A stretch of 32,424 nt of DNA from an uncultured Collinsella sp. (lineage in GTDB: Bacteria > Actinomycetota > Coriobacteriia > Coriobacteriales > Coriobacteriaceae), in NCBI GenBank assembly GCA_900546455.1, contig URCS01000021.1:1-32424 (forward strand), given 5' to 3'. The translations under genes were made by a program, and so were the position numbers. Every line of letters starts with the position of its first letter. The stretch's first letter is position 1. Of the stretch, positions 25,143 through 32,013 are shown in pieces. The notes under the pieces were generated by a model, which had not been told where the DNA came from, did no database searches, and was given only the letters and a program-made list of their open reading frames with translations.

Positions 25143-25367
25143 CTATTTATAGCGATAGGTGATGCGACCGCGGGTCAGGTCGTACGGGGAAAGCTCCACG
25201 ACAACCCTGTCACCGGGGAGAATGCGGATGTAATTCATTCGAATCTTGCCAGAAATGTTGCACAGAACCGAATGACCGTTCTCGAGCTCGACCTTAAACA
25301 TGGCGTTGGGCAGCGGTTCCTTTACCGTACCCTCGAGCTCAATTGCGTCTTCCTTCTTCACAAGCAA
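25143..25367 (-). CDS. infA: Translation initiation factor IF-1 (non-ATG start)
   Basis: A 72-74 residue OB-fold factor that binds the ribosomal A site during initiation. The body KKEDAIELEGTVKEPLPNAMFKVELENG and NYIRILPGDRVVVELSPYDLTRGRITYRYK is textbook IF-1. There is no in-frame ATG: the start is either TTG at 25367 (giving MLVKKED) or GTG at 25361 (giving MKKED). GAGAAAG lies 4 nt before the TTG and 10 nt before the GTG, so both are feasible. It follows map by about 100 bp that contain a likely promoter. Confidence 0.95.
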   Translation of the reverse strand: MLVKKEDAIELEGTVKEPLPNAMFKVELENGHSVLCNISGKIRMNYIRILPGDRVVVELSPYDLTRGRITYRYK

Positions 25368-25400
25368 TCATCTTTCTCTAGAAAACGACAGCGATTGAGT

Positions 25401-25429
25401 ATTCTACAATACGTATCCACGCATCGTAA
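25401..25429 (-). promoter_or_regulatory. Likely promoter upstream of infA
   Basis: On the minus strand TTACGA and TAGAAT are separated by 17 bp in an AT-rich island between map and infA. Transcription would begin near 25394 and serve infA-rpmJ-rpsM-rpsK-rpsD-rpoA-rplQ in addition to read-through from the spc genes. Confidence 0.45.
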
Positions 25430-25465
25430 TATCTTCGTAATGGCTCCACAACTACGTGGGACTTG

Positions 25466-26254
25466 TTACATTTCTCCGCCTTGGAGCGAACACCAAGCAC
25501 CTTGCGCATCCGTGGTGAGAATCACCGGACCGTCATTGGTAATGGCGACGGTGTTCTCGTAGTGCGCGGCGGGCAGGCGGTCGTTGGTCGTGACGATCCA
25601 ACCGTCGGAGCCTGTGCTCACATGGTTGGAACCCATCGTAACCATCGGCTCGATGGCAATGACCATGCCGGCCTGGAGGCGAACGCCCCTCCCCTTCTTT
25701 CCATAGTTAGGAACGTTGGGGTCCTCGTGCATCACGCGGCCGATGCCATGTCCCACATAATCACGAAGCACGCCGTAACCGTGAGACTCGGCGAGGGACT
25801 GAACGGCATAACCAACGTCCCCGATATGGTTACCGGGAACAGCCTGCTCGATGGCAGCCTTAAGACAATCGCGCGTGACCTCGCACAAAGCCTTGGCTTC
25901 GGGCGTGGGGGTGCCGACGAAAAACGTCCAAGCGTTATCGCCGACCCAACCGTCGACAACGGCTCCCGTATCGATGGAGATGATATCGCCATCGCGCAGG
26001 ATCATGTCGGGGTTGGGAATACCGTGGACCACGGCATCGTTGATCGATGCGCAAATGGTCCCCGGGAACCCGCCGTAACCCTTAAAGGCCGGGGTGCCGC
26101 CATGCATGCGGATAATCTGCTCCGCGAGCTGATCGAGCTCAAAAGTCGAAACGCCGGGACGCACCATGGCTCCAACGTGGCGGAGCGCCATCTTAGATAG
26201 CGCTCCTGCCTTCTTCATCTGCTCGATTTGCGTTGCAGACTTAATCTTGATCAT
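25466..26254 (-). CDS. map: Methionine aminopeptidase, type I
   Basis: A 262-residue enzyme that removes the initiator methionine. All five dinuclear metal ligands are present: D95 (IISIDTG), D106 (GWVGDNAWT), H169 (VGHGIG), E202 (AIEPM) and E233 (YENTVAIT), with the substrate-contacting H77 in AVVHGIP. There is no N-terminal zinc/SH3 extension. Its ATG overlaps the adk stop (ATGA), so the two are translationally coupled. Confidence 0.98.
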   Translation of the reverse strand: MIKIKSATQIEQMKKAGALSKMALRHVGAMVRPGVSTFELDQLAEQIIRMHGGTPAFKGYGGFPGTICASINDAVVHGIPNPDMILRDGDIISIDTGAVVDGWVGDNAWTFFVGTPTPEAKALCEVTRDCLKAAIEQAVPGNHIGDVGYAVQSLAESHGYGVLRDYVGHGIGRVMHEDPNVPNYGKKGRGVRLQAGMVIAIEPMVTMGSNHVSTGSDGWIVTTNDRLPAAHYENTVAITNDGPVILTTDAQGAWCSLQGGEM

Positions 26255-26877
26255 AGACCGAGAGCCTCTTTGACATCCCCGTACACGGTCTCGCGAGCCT
26301 GGTCACCGTTGACCGACTTGAGCAGACCCTGGCCACGATAGTAGTCGACGAGCGGACTCGTGGACTTCTCGTAGACGTCGAGACGGTTCTTGATGGTCTC
26401 GGGCTTGTCGTCGTCGCGCTGATACATCTCGCCTGCGCACTTGGGGCAGGTAGCATCAGCAGCGGTGCCGGTGTAACCGCAGGCGCGGCAGGTGCGACGC
26501 GAAGACAGACGATCGATAATGACCTCGGGGGCCACATCGACCAGAAGGGCACAGTCGATCTCGCGACCCATGGCGGAAAGCTCGGAATCGAGCGTCACAG
26601 CCTGGGCGGTGTTGCGCGGGAAGCCGTCGAGGATGAAGCCCTGTTGGGCGTCATCGGCGGCAAGGCGCTCCTTGACAAGGTCGATCACGAGCTGGTCGGG
26701 AACGAGCTCGCCAGCGTCCATGTACTTCTTAGCTTGAATACCAAGCTCGGTGCCACCCTTGACGGCAGCACGCAGCAGGTCGCCCGTGGAAATATGGGCG
26801 ACGCCAAACTCGGCGACGAGCTCCTGTGCGACGGTGCCCTTACCGGCACCCGGAGCTCCGAGCAATACGAGGTTCAT
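26251..26877 (-). CDS. adk: Adenylate kinase
   Basis: A 208-residue long-form kinase that interconverts ATP, ADP and AMP. ATG 26877 (MNLVLLGAPGAGKGT) with GGAGG upstream is chosen over a TTG two codons earlier. The P-loop GAPGAGKG spans 7-14, and FILDGFPRN is the second core motif. The LID carries CRACGYTG and CPKC, so it is the zinc-binding type. It is located between secY and map, as in many Gram-positive spc operons. Confidence 0.98.
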   Translation of the reverse strand: MNLVLLGAPGAGKGTVAQELVAEFGVAHISTGDLLRAAVKGGTELGIQAKKYMDAGELVPDQLVIDLVKERLAADDAQQGFILDGFPRNTAQAVTLDSELSAMGREIDCALLVDVAPEVIIDRLSSRRTCRACGYTGTAADATCPKCAGEMYQRDDDKPETIKNRLDVYEKSTSPLVDYYRGQGLLKSVNGDQARETVYGDVKEALGL

Positions 26878-26895
26878 GAGCAATCCTCCTCTAGC

Positions 26896-28182
26896 CTATT
26901 TAAAGAATCCATCGTAATCATACATCTTGATCTGGCCTTCGAGCTTATCGACCGTGTCGAGCACGACGCCGACCATGATGAGGATGGACGTGCCGCCAAA
27001 TGCCTGGATCAGATGGTTACCCGTGAAGGAGAAGATGATCGAAGGCACGATGGCGATGAGCGCCAAAAAGACAGCGCTGGGAAGCGTAATCTTGTTGAGC
27101 GCGTTCTTGATGTAGGCCGCGGTAGCCCTGCCCGGACGGACGCCCGGAATAAAGCCGCCCTGCTTCTTAAGGTTGTCGGCCGTGTCATCGGGGTTGAACA
27201 CCATGGAGGTGTAGAAGTACGCGAAGAACACGATGAGGACAACATTAAGCACCCAGTTGAGCCAACCGGTCGAAAGCGCGGAGGCAACTGCCTGAATCCA
27301 GCCGATGCCGGGGAAGAACACGGCAATCTGGGCCGGGAAGTACAGCAGCGCCGAAGCGAAGATGATCGGCACGACGCCCGCGGTGTTGACCTTGATGGGC
27401 AGGTAGGTGGTCTGGCCACCCATCATGCGACGGCCCACGACGCGCTTGGCGTAGGAGACCGGGATGCGGCGCTGGCCGCGCTCAAGGAAAACGATCAGCG
27501 GGATGACCAGCAGGATGATGGCGCAGATGATCACCATGGTGATGATGCCACCGGCGTTACCCTCGGTGCTGGAGAAAATCGCCTGCGGAAGACCGGCCAT
27601 GATGTTCGCGAAGATGATCAGCGACATGCCATTGCCGATACCGCGCTGGGTGATGAGCTCACCAATCCACATGATCAGCATGGCGCCCGCGGTGAGCGTG
27701 CCGACGATCATGAGGTCGAAGATGATCTCGGGAGCACCGGCACCGTTGAAGCTAATGCCGAAGCTCTTAAAGAGGAAGAGGTAACCCACGGAGTTGAGGA
27801 TAGCCAGAGCCAAGGTGAGGTAACGCGAATACTGCGTAATCTTGGTCTGACCGACCTCGCCCTCGCGGGCAAGCTCATGCAGGGAAGGCACGACGGCCTG
27901 GAGCATCTGGAGGATAATCGAGCTCGTGATGTACGGCATGATGCCCAAAGAGAACACCGAGACATAGCTCAACGCGCCACCAGAGAAAAGATTCAGGAGG
28001 GCCATAGCACCTGCGGCGACCGAGTTGCTCCCGGTCGAGAAAAGGCCCAGCATCCCCTGGAAGGGAATGCCGGGCACAGGAACGTGCGCACCAATGCGGT
28101 ACACGACGAGCATAGCTATGGTAAAAAGAATCTTTTCGCGCAGTTCTTTGATGCGGAAAGCATTCTTAAGACCATTTAGCAC
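26896..28182 (-). CDS. secY: Protein translocase subunit SecY (GTG start)
   Basis: A 428-residue channel subunit with about ten membrane spans, through which SecA (3539-6346) pushes preproteins. The N-terminus MLNGLKNAFRIKELREKILFTIAMLVVYRIGAHVPVPGI fits the family. RGIGNGMSLIIFANI and GIGWIQAVASALSTG lie further in. The start is GTG at 28182, inside the end of rplO (7-bp overlap, different frame), with GGAAAGG upstream. No ATG is suitably placed before the first membrane helix. Confidence 0.97.
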   Translation of the reverse strand: MLNGLKNAFRIKELREKILFTIAMLVVYRIGAHVPVPGIPFQGMLGLFSTGSNSVAAGAMALLNLFSGGALSYVSVFSLGIMPYITSSIILQMLQAVVPSLHELAREGEVGQTKITQYSRYLTLALAILNSVGYLFLFKSFGISFNGAGAPEIIFDLMIVGTLTAGAMLIMWIGELITQRGIGNGMSLIIFANIMAGLPQAIFSSTEGNAGGIITMVIICAIILLVIPLIVFLERGQRRIPVSYAKRVVGRRMMGGQTTYLPIKVNTAGVVPIIFASALLYFPAQIAVFFPGIGWIQAVASALSTGWLNWVLNVVLIVFFAYFYTSMVFNPDDTADNLKKQGGFIPGVRPGRATAAYIKNALNKITLPSAVFLALIAIVPSIIFSFTGNHLIQAFGGTSILIMVGVVLDTVDKLEGQIKMYDYDGFFK

Positions 28183-28625
28183 GGCAGCTCGACCTTTCCG
28201 CCGGCGGCCTCGATCTTGGCCTGCGCAGAAGCGCTGACCTTGTCGACCTTGACCGTGAACTTCTTGGTGAGCTCACCATTGCCGAGCACCTTGACGGGCT
28301 CGAACTCGCTCTTGGTGATGCGAGCGGCCTTAAGAGCGGCACCGTCGATCACAGCGCCGTCCTCGAACTTACGCTCGAAACGCTCGACGTTGACGGCGGT
28401 GTACTCGATACGACGGGGGTTGCGGAAGCCCGGAAGCTTGGGCAGGCGCATAGCCAGCGGAGTCTGGCCACCCTCGAAGCCGGCACCCTTGGTGCCGCCA
28501 GAGCGAGAGCCCTGGCCCTTCTGGCCGCGGCCAGAAGTGGTGCCGTGACCCGAAGAATTGCCACGGCCGACGCGCTTGCGGTTCTTGGTGGAACCGGGCG
28601 CGGGAGTAAGATCGTGAAGCTGCAT
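28176..28625 (-). CDS. rplO: 50S ribosomal protein L15
   Basis: A 149-residue large-subunit protein. The N-terminus MQLHDLTPAPGSTKNRKRVGRG is followed by the glycine-rich basic stretch GHGTTSGRGQKGQGSRSGG, and KPVKVL-like ARITKSEFEPVKVLGNGELTKKFTV lies near the C-terminus. The stop overlaps the secY start. Confidence 0.98.
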   Translation of the reverse strand: MQLHDLTPAPGSTKNRKRVGRGNSSGHGTTSGRGQKGQGSRSGGTKGAGFEGGQTPLAMRLPKLPGFRNPRRIEYTAVNVERFERKFEDGAVIDGAALKAARITKSEFEPVKVLGNGELTKKFTVKVDKVSASAQAKIEAAGGKVELPC

Positions 28626-28628
28626 TTG

Positions 28629-28811
28629 CTACTCCTCTACAATCTCGACAAGGTGCTTGACCTTGAAGATCATGCCGCGGACGGACTCGTTGTCAGCAAT
28701 CTCGCGAACCTCGCGGATCCTGTGGAGACCGAGGGCACGGACAGTACGGACCTGGTCCTGCTTGCAACCGTTGGTGCTGCGGACCTGCTTGATCTTGATG
28801 GTGTCAGCCAT
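28629..28811 (-). CDS. rpmD: 50S ribosomal protein L30
   Basis: A 60-residue protein with the L30 core IKIKQVRSTNGCKQDQVRTVRALGLHRIREVREIADNESVRGMI. It lies 2 bp after rpsE and 3 bp before rplO, so translation is tightly linked. Confidence 0.97.
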   Translation of the reverse strand: MADTIKIKQVRSTNGCKQDQVRTVRALGLHRIREVREIADNESVRGMIFKVKHLVEIVEE

Positions 28812-28813
28812 GC

Positions 28814-29338
28814 TTAGTTCTCCTTACCGACGAACATCTCGGAGACCGTCAGGCCACGGCGAGCCGCGACGTCCTCAGGGCTGGAGAGCTCCTTGAGGCC
28901 CTCGACGGCAGCCTTGATGATGTTAAGGCCGTTGTCGGTACCGAGGGACTTGGACAGGACGTTCTTGATGCCAGCAAGCTCGAAGAGGGGACGCACTGCG
29001 CCGCCGGCGATAACGCCGGTACCCTCGACAGCGGGCTTGATGATGATGCGGCCGGCACCAAAGTGGCCGAGAACCTCGTGCGGGATGGTGCCCTGATCGG
29101 TCACCGGCACGTGGAACATGTTCTTCTTGGCATCGAGAGACGCCTTGGAGATGGCCAGGGGCACCTCAGCGGACTTGCCCATGCCAACGCCGACGTTGCC
29201 CTTGCCGTCGCCAACGACGACGAGAGCGACGAGGCTCATGCGACGACCACCCTTGACGGTCTTCGACACGCGGTTGATGTAAACGACGCGCTCCTCGAAC
29301 TCGGAGGCCTCGCGCTGCTGCTTCTGATTACGAGCCAT
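28814..29338 (-). CDS. rpsE: 30S ribosomal protein S5
   Basis: A 174-residue decoding-fidelity protein. The N-terminal dsRNA-binding-like domain has ERVVYINRVSKTVKGGRRMSLVALVVVGDGKGNVGVGMGKS. The C-terminal domain has PAVEGTGVIAGGAVRPLFELAGIKNVLSKSLGT. It starts with ATG 14 bp after rplR. Confidence 0.99.
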   Translation of the reverse strand: MARNQKQQREASEFEERVVYINRVSKTVKGGRRMSLVALVVVGDGKGNVGVGMGKSAEVPLAISKASLDAKKNMFHVPVTDQGTIPHEVLGHFGAGRIIIKPAVEGTGVIAGGAVRPLFELAGIKNVLSKSLGTDNGLNIIKAAVEGLKELSSPEDVAARRGLTVSEMFVGKEN

Positions 29339-29352
29339 GTGCTACATACCTC

Positions 29353-29721
29353 CTAGAACTCGAGACCGGCGGCACGAGCACCGTCGGCGAGGGCCTTGAC
29401 GCGGCCATGGTAGATACGGCCACCGCGATCGAAGGCGACCTTGGTGATGCCGGCCTCGATGGCGCGCTTGCCAACGAGCTGACCGACCTTCTCCGCAGCC
29501 TCCTTGTTCGAGGTGTGGGTGCCCTTGAACTCGGCCTCGAGGGTCGAGGCGGAGACGAGCGTCAGGCTGGAGCCCTTGCTGTCGTCGATGATCTGGGCAT
29601 AGATGTTGGCGTTAGTACGGGTCACGCGAAGACGCGGACGCTCGGCGGTACCCGAGACCTTGCCGCGAACACGACGCTGACGACGCTTGAGGCCTTCCAG
29701 CTTCGCCTTATGCTTGTTCAT
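29353..29721 (-). CDS. rplR: 50S ribosomal protein L18
   Basis: A 122-residue 5S rRNA-binding protein. Blocks RRQRRVRGKVSGTAERPRLRVTRTNANIYAQIIDD and VAFDRGGRIYHGRVKALADGARAAGLEF are characteristic. L18 works with L5 (rplE, 31150-31707) in the central protuberance. Confidence 0.98.
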   Translation of the reverse strand: MNKHKAKLEGLKRRQRRVRGKVSGTAERPRLRVTRTNANIYAQIIDDSKGSSLTLVSASTLEAEFKGTHTSNKEAAEKVGQLVGKRAIEAGITKVAFDRGGRIYHGRVKALADGARAAGLEF

Positions 29722-29749
29722 ACGTAAACTCCTAAAAAGGTTGATCTTG

Positions 29750-29771
29750 CCAGCACCTGACGGGGTGCTGG
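29750..29771 (-). promoter_or_regulatory. Hairpin in the rplF-rplR gap
   Basis: CCAGCACC and GGTGCTGG form a perfect 8-bp stem with a 6-nt loop in the 75-bp gap. TTTTT occurs 11 nt downstream on the minus strand, too far for a classic terminator. It may be a pausing, processing or regulatory hairpin. Confidence 0.45.
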
Positions 29772-29796
29772 TCTTATGCGAGTGAGTCGGTTACGA

Positions 29797-30333
29797 CTAC
29801 TTGGCGGCCTTACCCAGCTTGCGGCGGATGTGCTCGCCAACGTAGTGGATACCCTTGCCCTTGTAAGGCTCGGGAGGACGATGGCCGCGGATCTCAGCGG
29901 CGATCTGACCGACCTGCTGCTTGTTGATACCCTTGACGTTCACGTGGGTGTTGTCGGGAACCTCGAAGGTGATGCCCTCGGGAGCCTCGACGATCACGGG
30001 GTGCGAGAAGCCCAGGGAGAACTCGAGGTTCTTGCCCTTCTGCTGCACGCGGTAACCGACGCCGGCGAGCTCGAGCTTCTTCTCGAAGCCCTCGGAAACG
30101 CCAACAACCATGTTGTGGATGAGGGCGCGGGTGAGGCCGTGGCGGGCACGGGTCTCACGCTCGTCGTCGGGACGGGAAACGGTGAGGACGTTGTCCTCGA
30201 CGTTGATAGCGAGCTTCTCAAAGACATCGAGCTCGAGCTGGCCCTTGGGGCCCTTGACGACAACGTTGTTGCCGTTGACTGCCACTTCGACTCCGGCGGG
30301 AATCTGGACAGGCTTATTACCGATACGAGACAC
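29797..30333 (-). CDS. rplF: 50S ribosomal protein L6 (GTG start)
   Basis: A 178-residue two-domain protein near the factor-binding centre. The N-terminus SRIGNKPVQIPAGVEVAVNGNNVVVKGPKGQL and the C-terminal signature RGHRPPEPYKGKGIHYVGEHIRRKLGKAAK are typical. The start is GTG at 30333 with AAGGAG about 6 nt upstream. Confidence 0.98.
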   Translation of the reverse strand: MSRIGNKPVQIPAGVEVAVNGNNVVVKGPKGQLELDVFEKLAINVEDNVLTVSRPDDERETRARHGLTRALIHNMVVGVSEGFEKKLELAGVGYRVQQKGKNLEFSLGFSHPVIVEAPEGITFEVPDNTHVNVKGINKQQVGQIAAEIRGHRPPEPYKGKGIHYVGEHIRRKLGKAAK

Positions 30334-30366
30334 GGTGATCTCCTTTCCTTCTACCTACCGAGCGAA

Positions 30367-30765
30367 TTACCAGACGTAAGCGATGATCTCGCCGCCGACG
30401 TTGTGCTTGCGAGCATCGCGGTCGGTCATGACGCCATGGCTGGTGGAAATAATGGCGGTACCAAGGCCACCGCGGACGCGGGGCATGTCGGCAACGCCGG
30501 TGTACTTACGCAGGCCCGGCTTGGAAATGCGGCGGATGCCGTTGATGACCTTAGCCTTCTTGGGACCATACTTAAGCGTGATGTGCAGAGTCTTCTGGGG
30601 AACGGTGTCCTCGACATCGTAGCCCTCGATGTAGCCCTCCTCGTGCAGAACACGAGCGATCTCGACGAGCTTCTTGCTGCTCGGCATGGAGACCGTGGCC
30701 TTGTTCACAGAGTTAGCGTTACGGATGCGCGTAAGCATATCTGCGATCGGGTCTGTAAGGTTCAT
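30367..30765 (-). CDS. rpsH: 30S ribosomal protein S8
   Basis: A 132-residue primary 16S rRNA-binding protein. It begins MNLTDPIADMLTRIRNAN and ends GGLGTAIISTSHGVMTDRDARKHNVGGEIIAYVW, as the family does. In E. coli S8 represses the spc operon by binding near rplE. ATG 30765 with AAGGAGA upstream. Confidence 0.99.
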   Translation of the reverse strand: MNLTDPIADMLTRIRNANSVNKATVSMPSSKKLVEIARVLHEEGYIEGYDVEDTVPQKTLHITLKYGPKKAKVINGIRRISKPGLRKYTGVADMPRVRGGLGTAIISTSHGVMTDRDARKHNVGGEIIAYVW

Positions 30766-30872
30766 ACAGATTCTCCTTCGTTCTTGATGAACACGTGCTC
30801 TTGGTTCTTCGCCGCCCTTAACGGCAAAGCCTAACTAGCGCGTTTTCCCTGTTCCAAACGGATGCTTGAAAC

Positions 30873-30892
30873 GCTGGTAGTGACTTACCAGC
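30873..30892 (-). promoter_or_regulatory. Hairpin over the rpsN stop codon
   Basis: GCTGGTA and TACCAGC form a perfect 7-bp stem with a 6-nt loop that includes the end of rpsN and the start of the 119-bp gap before rpsH. No T-run follows. The rest of that gap has no recognisable gene. Confidence 0.4.
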
Positions 30893-31070
30893 TGGCCTTC
30901 TTAACGCCGGGAAGCTCGCCCTTGAGTGCAAGCTCACGGAAGCAGACACGGCACAGGCCGAACTTGCGGTACACAGAGTGCGGACGGCCGCAGCGCTGGC
31001 AGCGCGTGTACTCACGAGTAGAGAACTTCTGCTTGCGATTGCACTTGACGATCATCGATGTCTTAGCCAC
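30885..31070 (-). CDS. rpsN: 30S ribosomal protein S14, type Z (GTG start)
   Basis: A 61-residue zinc-type S14. The ligands are in RCQRCGRPHSV and LCRVCFRELA (two CxxC pairs). It ends ALKGELPGVKKASW, as in Gram-positive type Z proteins. The start is GTG at 31070, with GGAGG 6 nt upstream; the family's MAKTSMIVK start supports it. Confidence 0.98.
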   Translation of the reverse strand: MAKTSMIVKCNRKQKFSTREYTRCQRCGRPHSVYRKFGLCRVCFRELALKGELPGVKKASW

Positions 31071-31104
31071 TTATATCCTCCTCACATAGAGTATTGTTCG
31101 CCCC

Positions 31105-31134
31105 AAGCGCCGCCCCCTTGTGGGAACGGCGCTT
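31105..31134 (-). promoter_or_regulatory. Hairpin in the rplE-rpsN gap
   Basis: AAGCGCCG (31105-31112) and CGGCGCTT (31127-31134) form a perfect 8-bp stem, with possible CCC/GGG pairing inside the loop. No T-run follows. It lies where an r-protein could regulate the distal spc genes. Confidence 0.45.
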
Positions 31135-31149
31135 ATAGGGCAGGTGAAC

Positions 31150-31707
31150 CTATTTCTTGAACGGGAAACCGAAGGCGTCCAGAAGGGCCTTGGCCTCCTC
31201 ATCGGTGTTGGCGGTGGTCACGAAGGTGATGTCCATACCACGCTGGTGATCGACGGAGTCGAAGTCGATCTCGGGGAAGATGAGCTGCTCGGTGACGCCC
31301 ATGGAGAAGTTACCACGGCCGTCGAAGCTCTTGGCGGAGATGCCGCGGAAGTCGCGGATACGGGGGATCGCGACGGAGGTCAGACGATCGAAGAACTCCC
31401 ACATACGGTCGCCACGCAGGGTAACCTTGCAGCCGATCGGCATACCAGCGCGCAGGCGGAAGGTAGCGATGGACTTGCGGGCACGGGTGATCATCGGCTG
31501 CTGGCCGGTGATGGCGCGCAGGTCGCGCACGGCACCGTCGATGGCCTTGGAATCGGTAGCGGCCTCGCCGACACCCATGTTCACGACGATCTTCTCAAAC
31601 TTGGGGATCATCATGACGTTCTCGTACTGGAACTTGTCCTGAAGCTGCTGCTTGACCTCGTTGTTGTACTTGGTCTTCAGACGCGGCACATACTTCTCTT
31701 CTGCCAT
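31150..31707 (-). CDS. rplE: 50S ribosomal protein L5
   Basis: A 185-residue 5S rRNA-binding protein. Typical blocks are PKFEKIVVNMGVGEAATDSKAID, TGQQPMITRARKSIATFRLRAGMPIGCKVTLRG, FRGISAKSFDGRGNFSMGVTEQLIFPEIDFD and GMDITFVTTANTDEEAKALLDAFGFPF. ATG 31707 has GAAGGAG upstream. It is the first gene of this ribosomal block. The normal upstream neighbours rplX and rplN are absent, and a 306-bp gap with a structured leader and a large palindrome precedes it. Confidence 0.98.
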   Translation of the reverse strand: MAEEKYVPRLKTKYNNEVKQQLQDKFQYENVMMIPKFEKIVVNMGVGEAATDSKAIDGAVRDLRAITGQQPMITRARKSIATFRLRAGMPIGCKVTLRGDRMWEFFDRLTSVAIPRIRDFRGISAKSFDGRGNFSMGVTEQLIFPEIDFDSVDHQRGMDITFVTTANTDEEAKALLDAFGFPFKK

Positions 31708-31850
31708 TGTTCACTCCTTCTTGGGGTTTTAAGCACGGGGCGTGGCCACGATGGGTTGTCCTCGTGCCTCCTGGCTGCATCCGCGCCGCTCATGGCATTT
31801 CGCGGTTTGGACTCGACGCAGCAGGAGCCGACAAAACAATCGGTACTATA
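31708..31850 (-). promoter_or_regulatory. Putative promoter and structured leader of rplE
   Basis: TATAGT at 31845-31850 (minus strand) is a good -10, though no strong -35 is seen. The predicted leader of about 135 nt can fold as an outer stem CTCCTGCTGC/GCAGcCAGGAG enclosing CCGC/GCGG, followed by CACGA/TCGTG and the palindrome CGTGGCCACG (31741-31750). Such a structured leader ahead of the truncated spc operon could be an autoregulatory r-protein site. Confidence 0.4.
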
Positions 31851-31934
31851 CGCGCATCGGGAGCGTATTTCCAGAAAAACCTCGTCTGCCTGCACAACTC
31901 CACAACTCCCCCGCACAAATGGGTCCCAAAAAGC

Positions 31935-32001
31935 AGTTGCGGTGAAATAGGGACTGTTTGGCGGCTTAATAGGCTTAAACAGTCCGTATTTCACCGCAAC
32001 T
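31935..32001. repeat. Foldback element E: 67-bp near-perfect palindrome
   Basis: Twenty-four of 25 positions pair: 15-bp outer arms AGTTGCGGTGAAATA and complement, one G-G mismatch, then GGACTGTTT/AAACAGTCC, around a 17-nt loop. The core GGGACTGTTT resembles those of elements A-D. On the minus strand TTTTT follows, so it probably also ends the xdhC-like transcript. GGGACCC occurs again at 31920-31927. Confidence 0.85.
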
Positions 32002-32013
32002 TAGAAAGAGGGA

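Noticed and set aside
31677..31796. A small leader open frame starting MSGADAARRHEDNPSW and overlapping rplE out of frame.
   Set aside because: It has no ribosome binding site, lies within the proposed leader structure and runs into rplE in another frame; probably chance.
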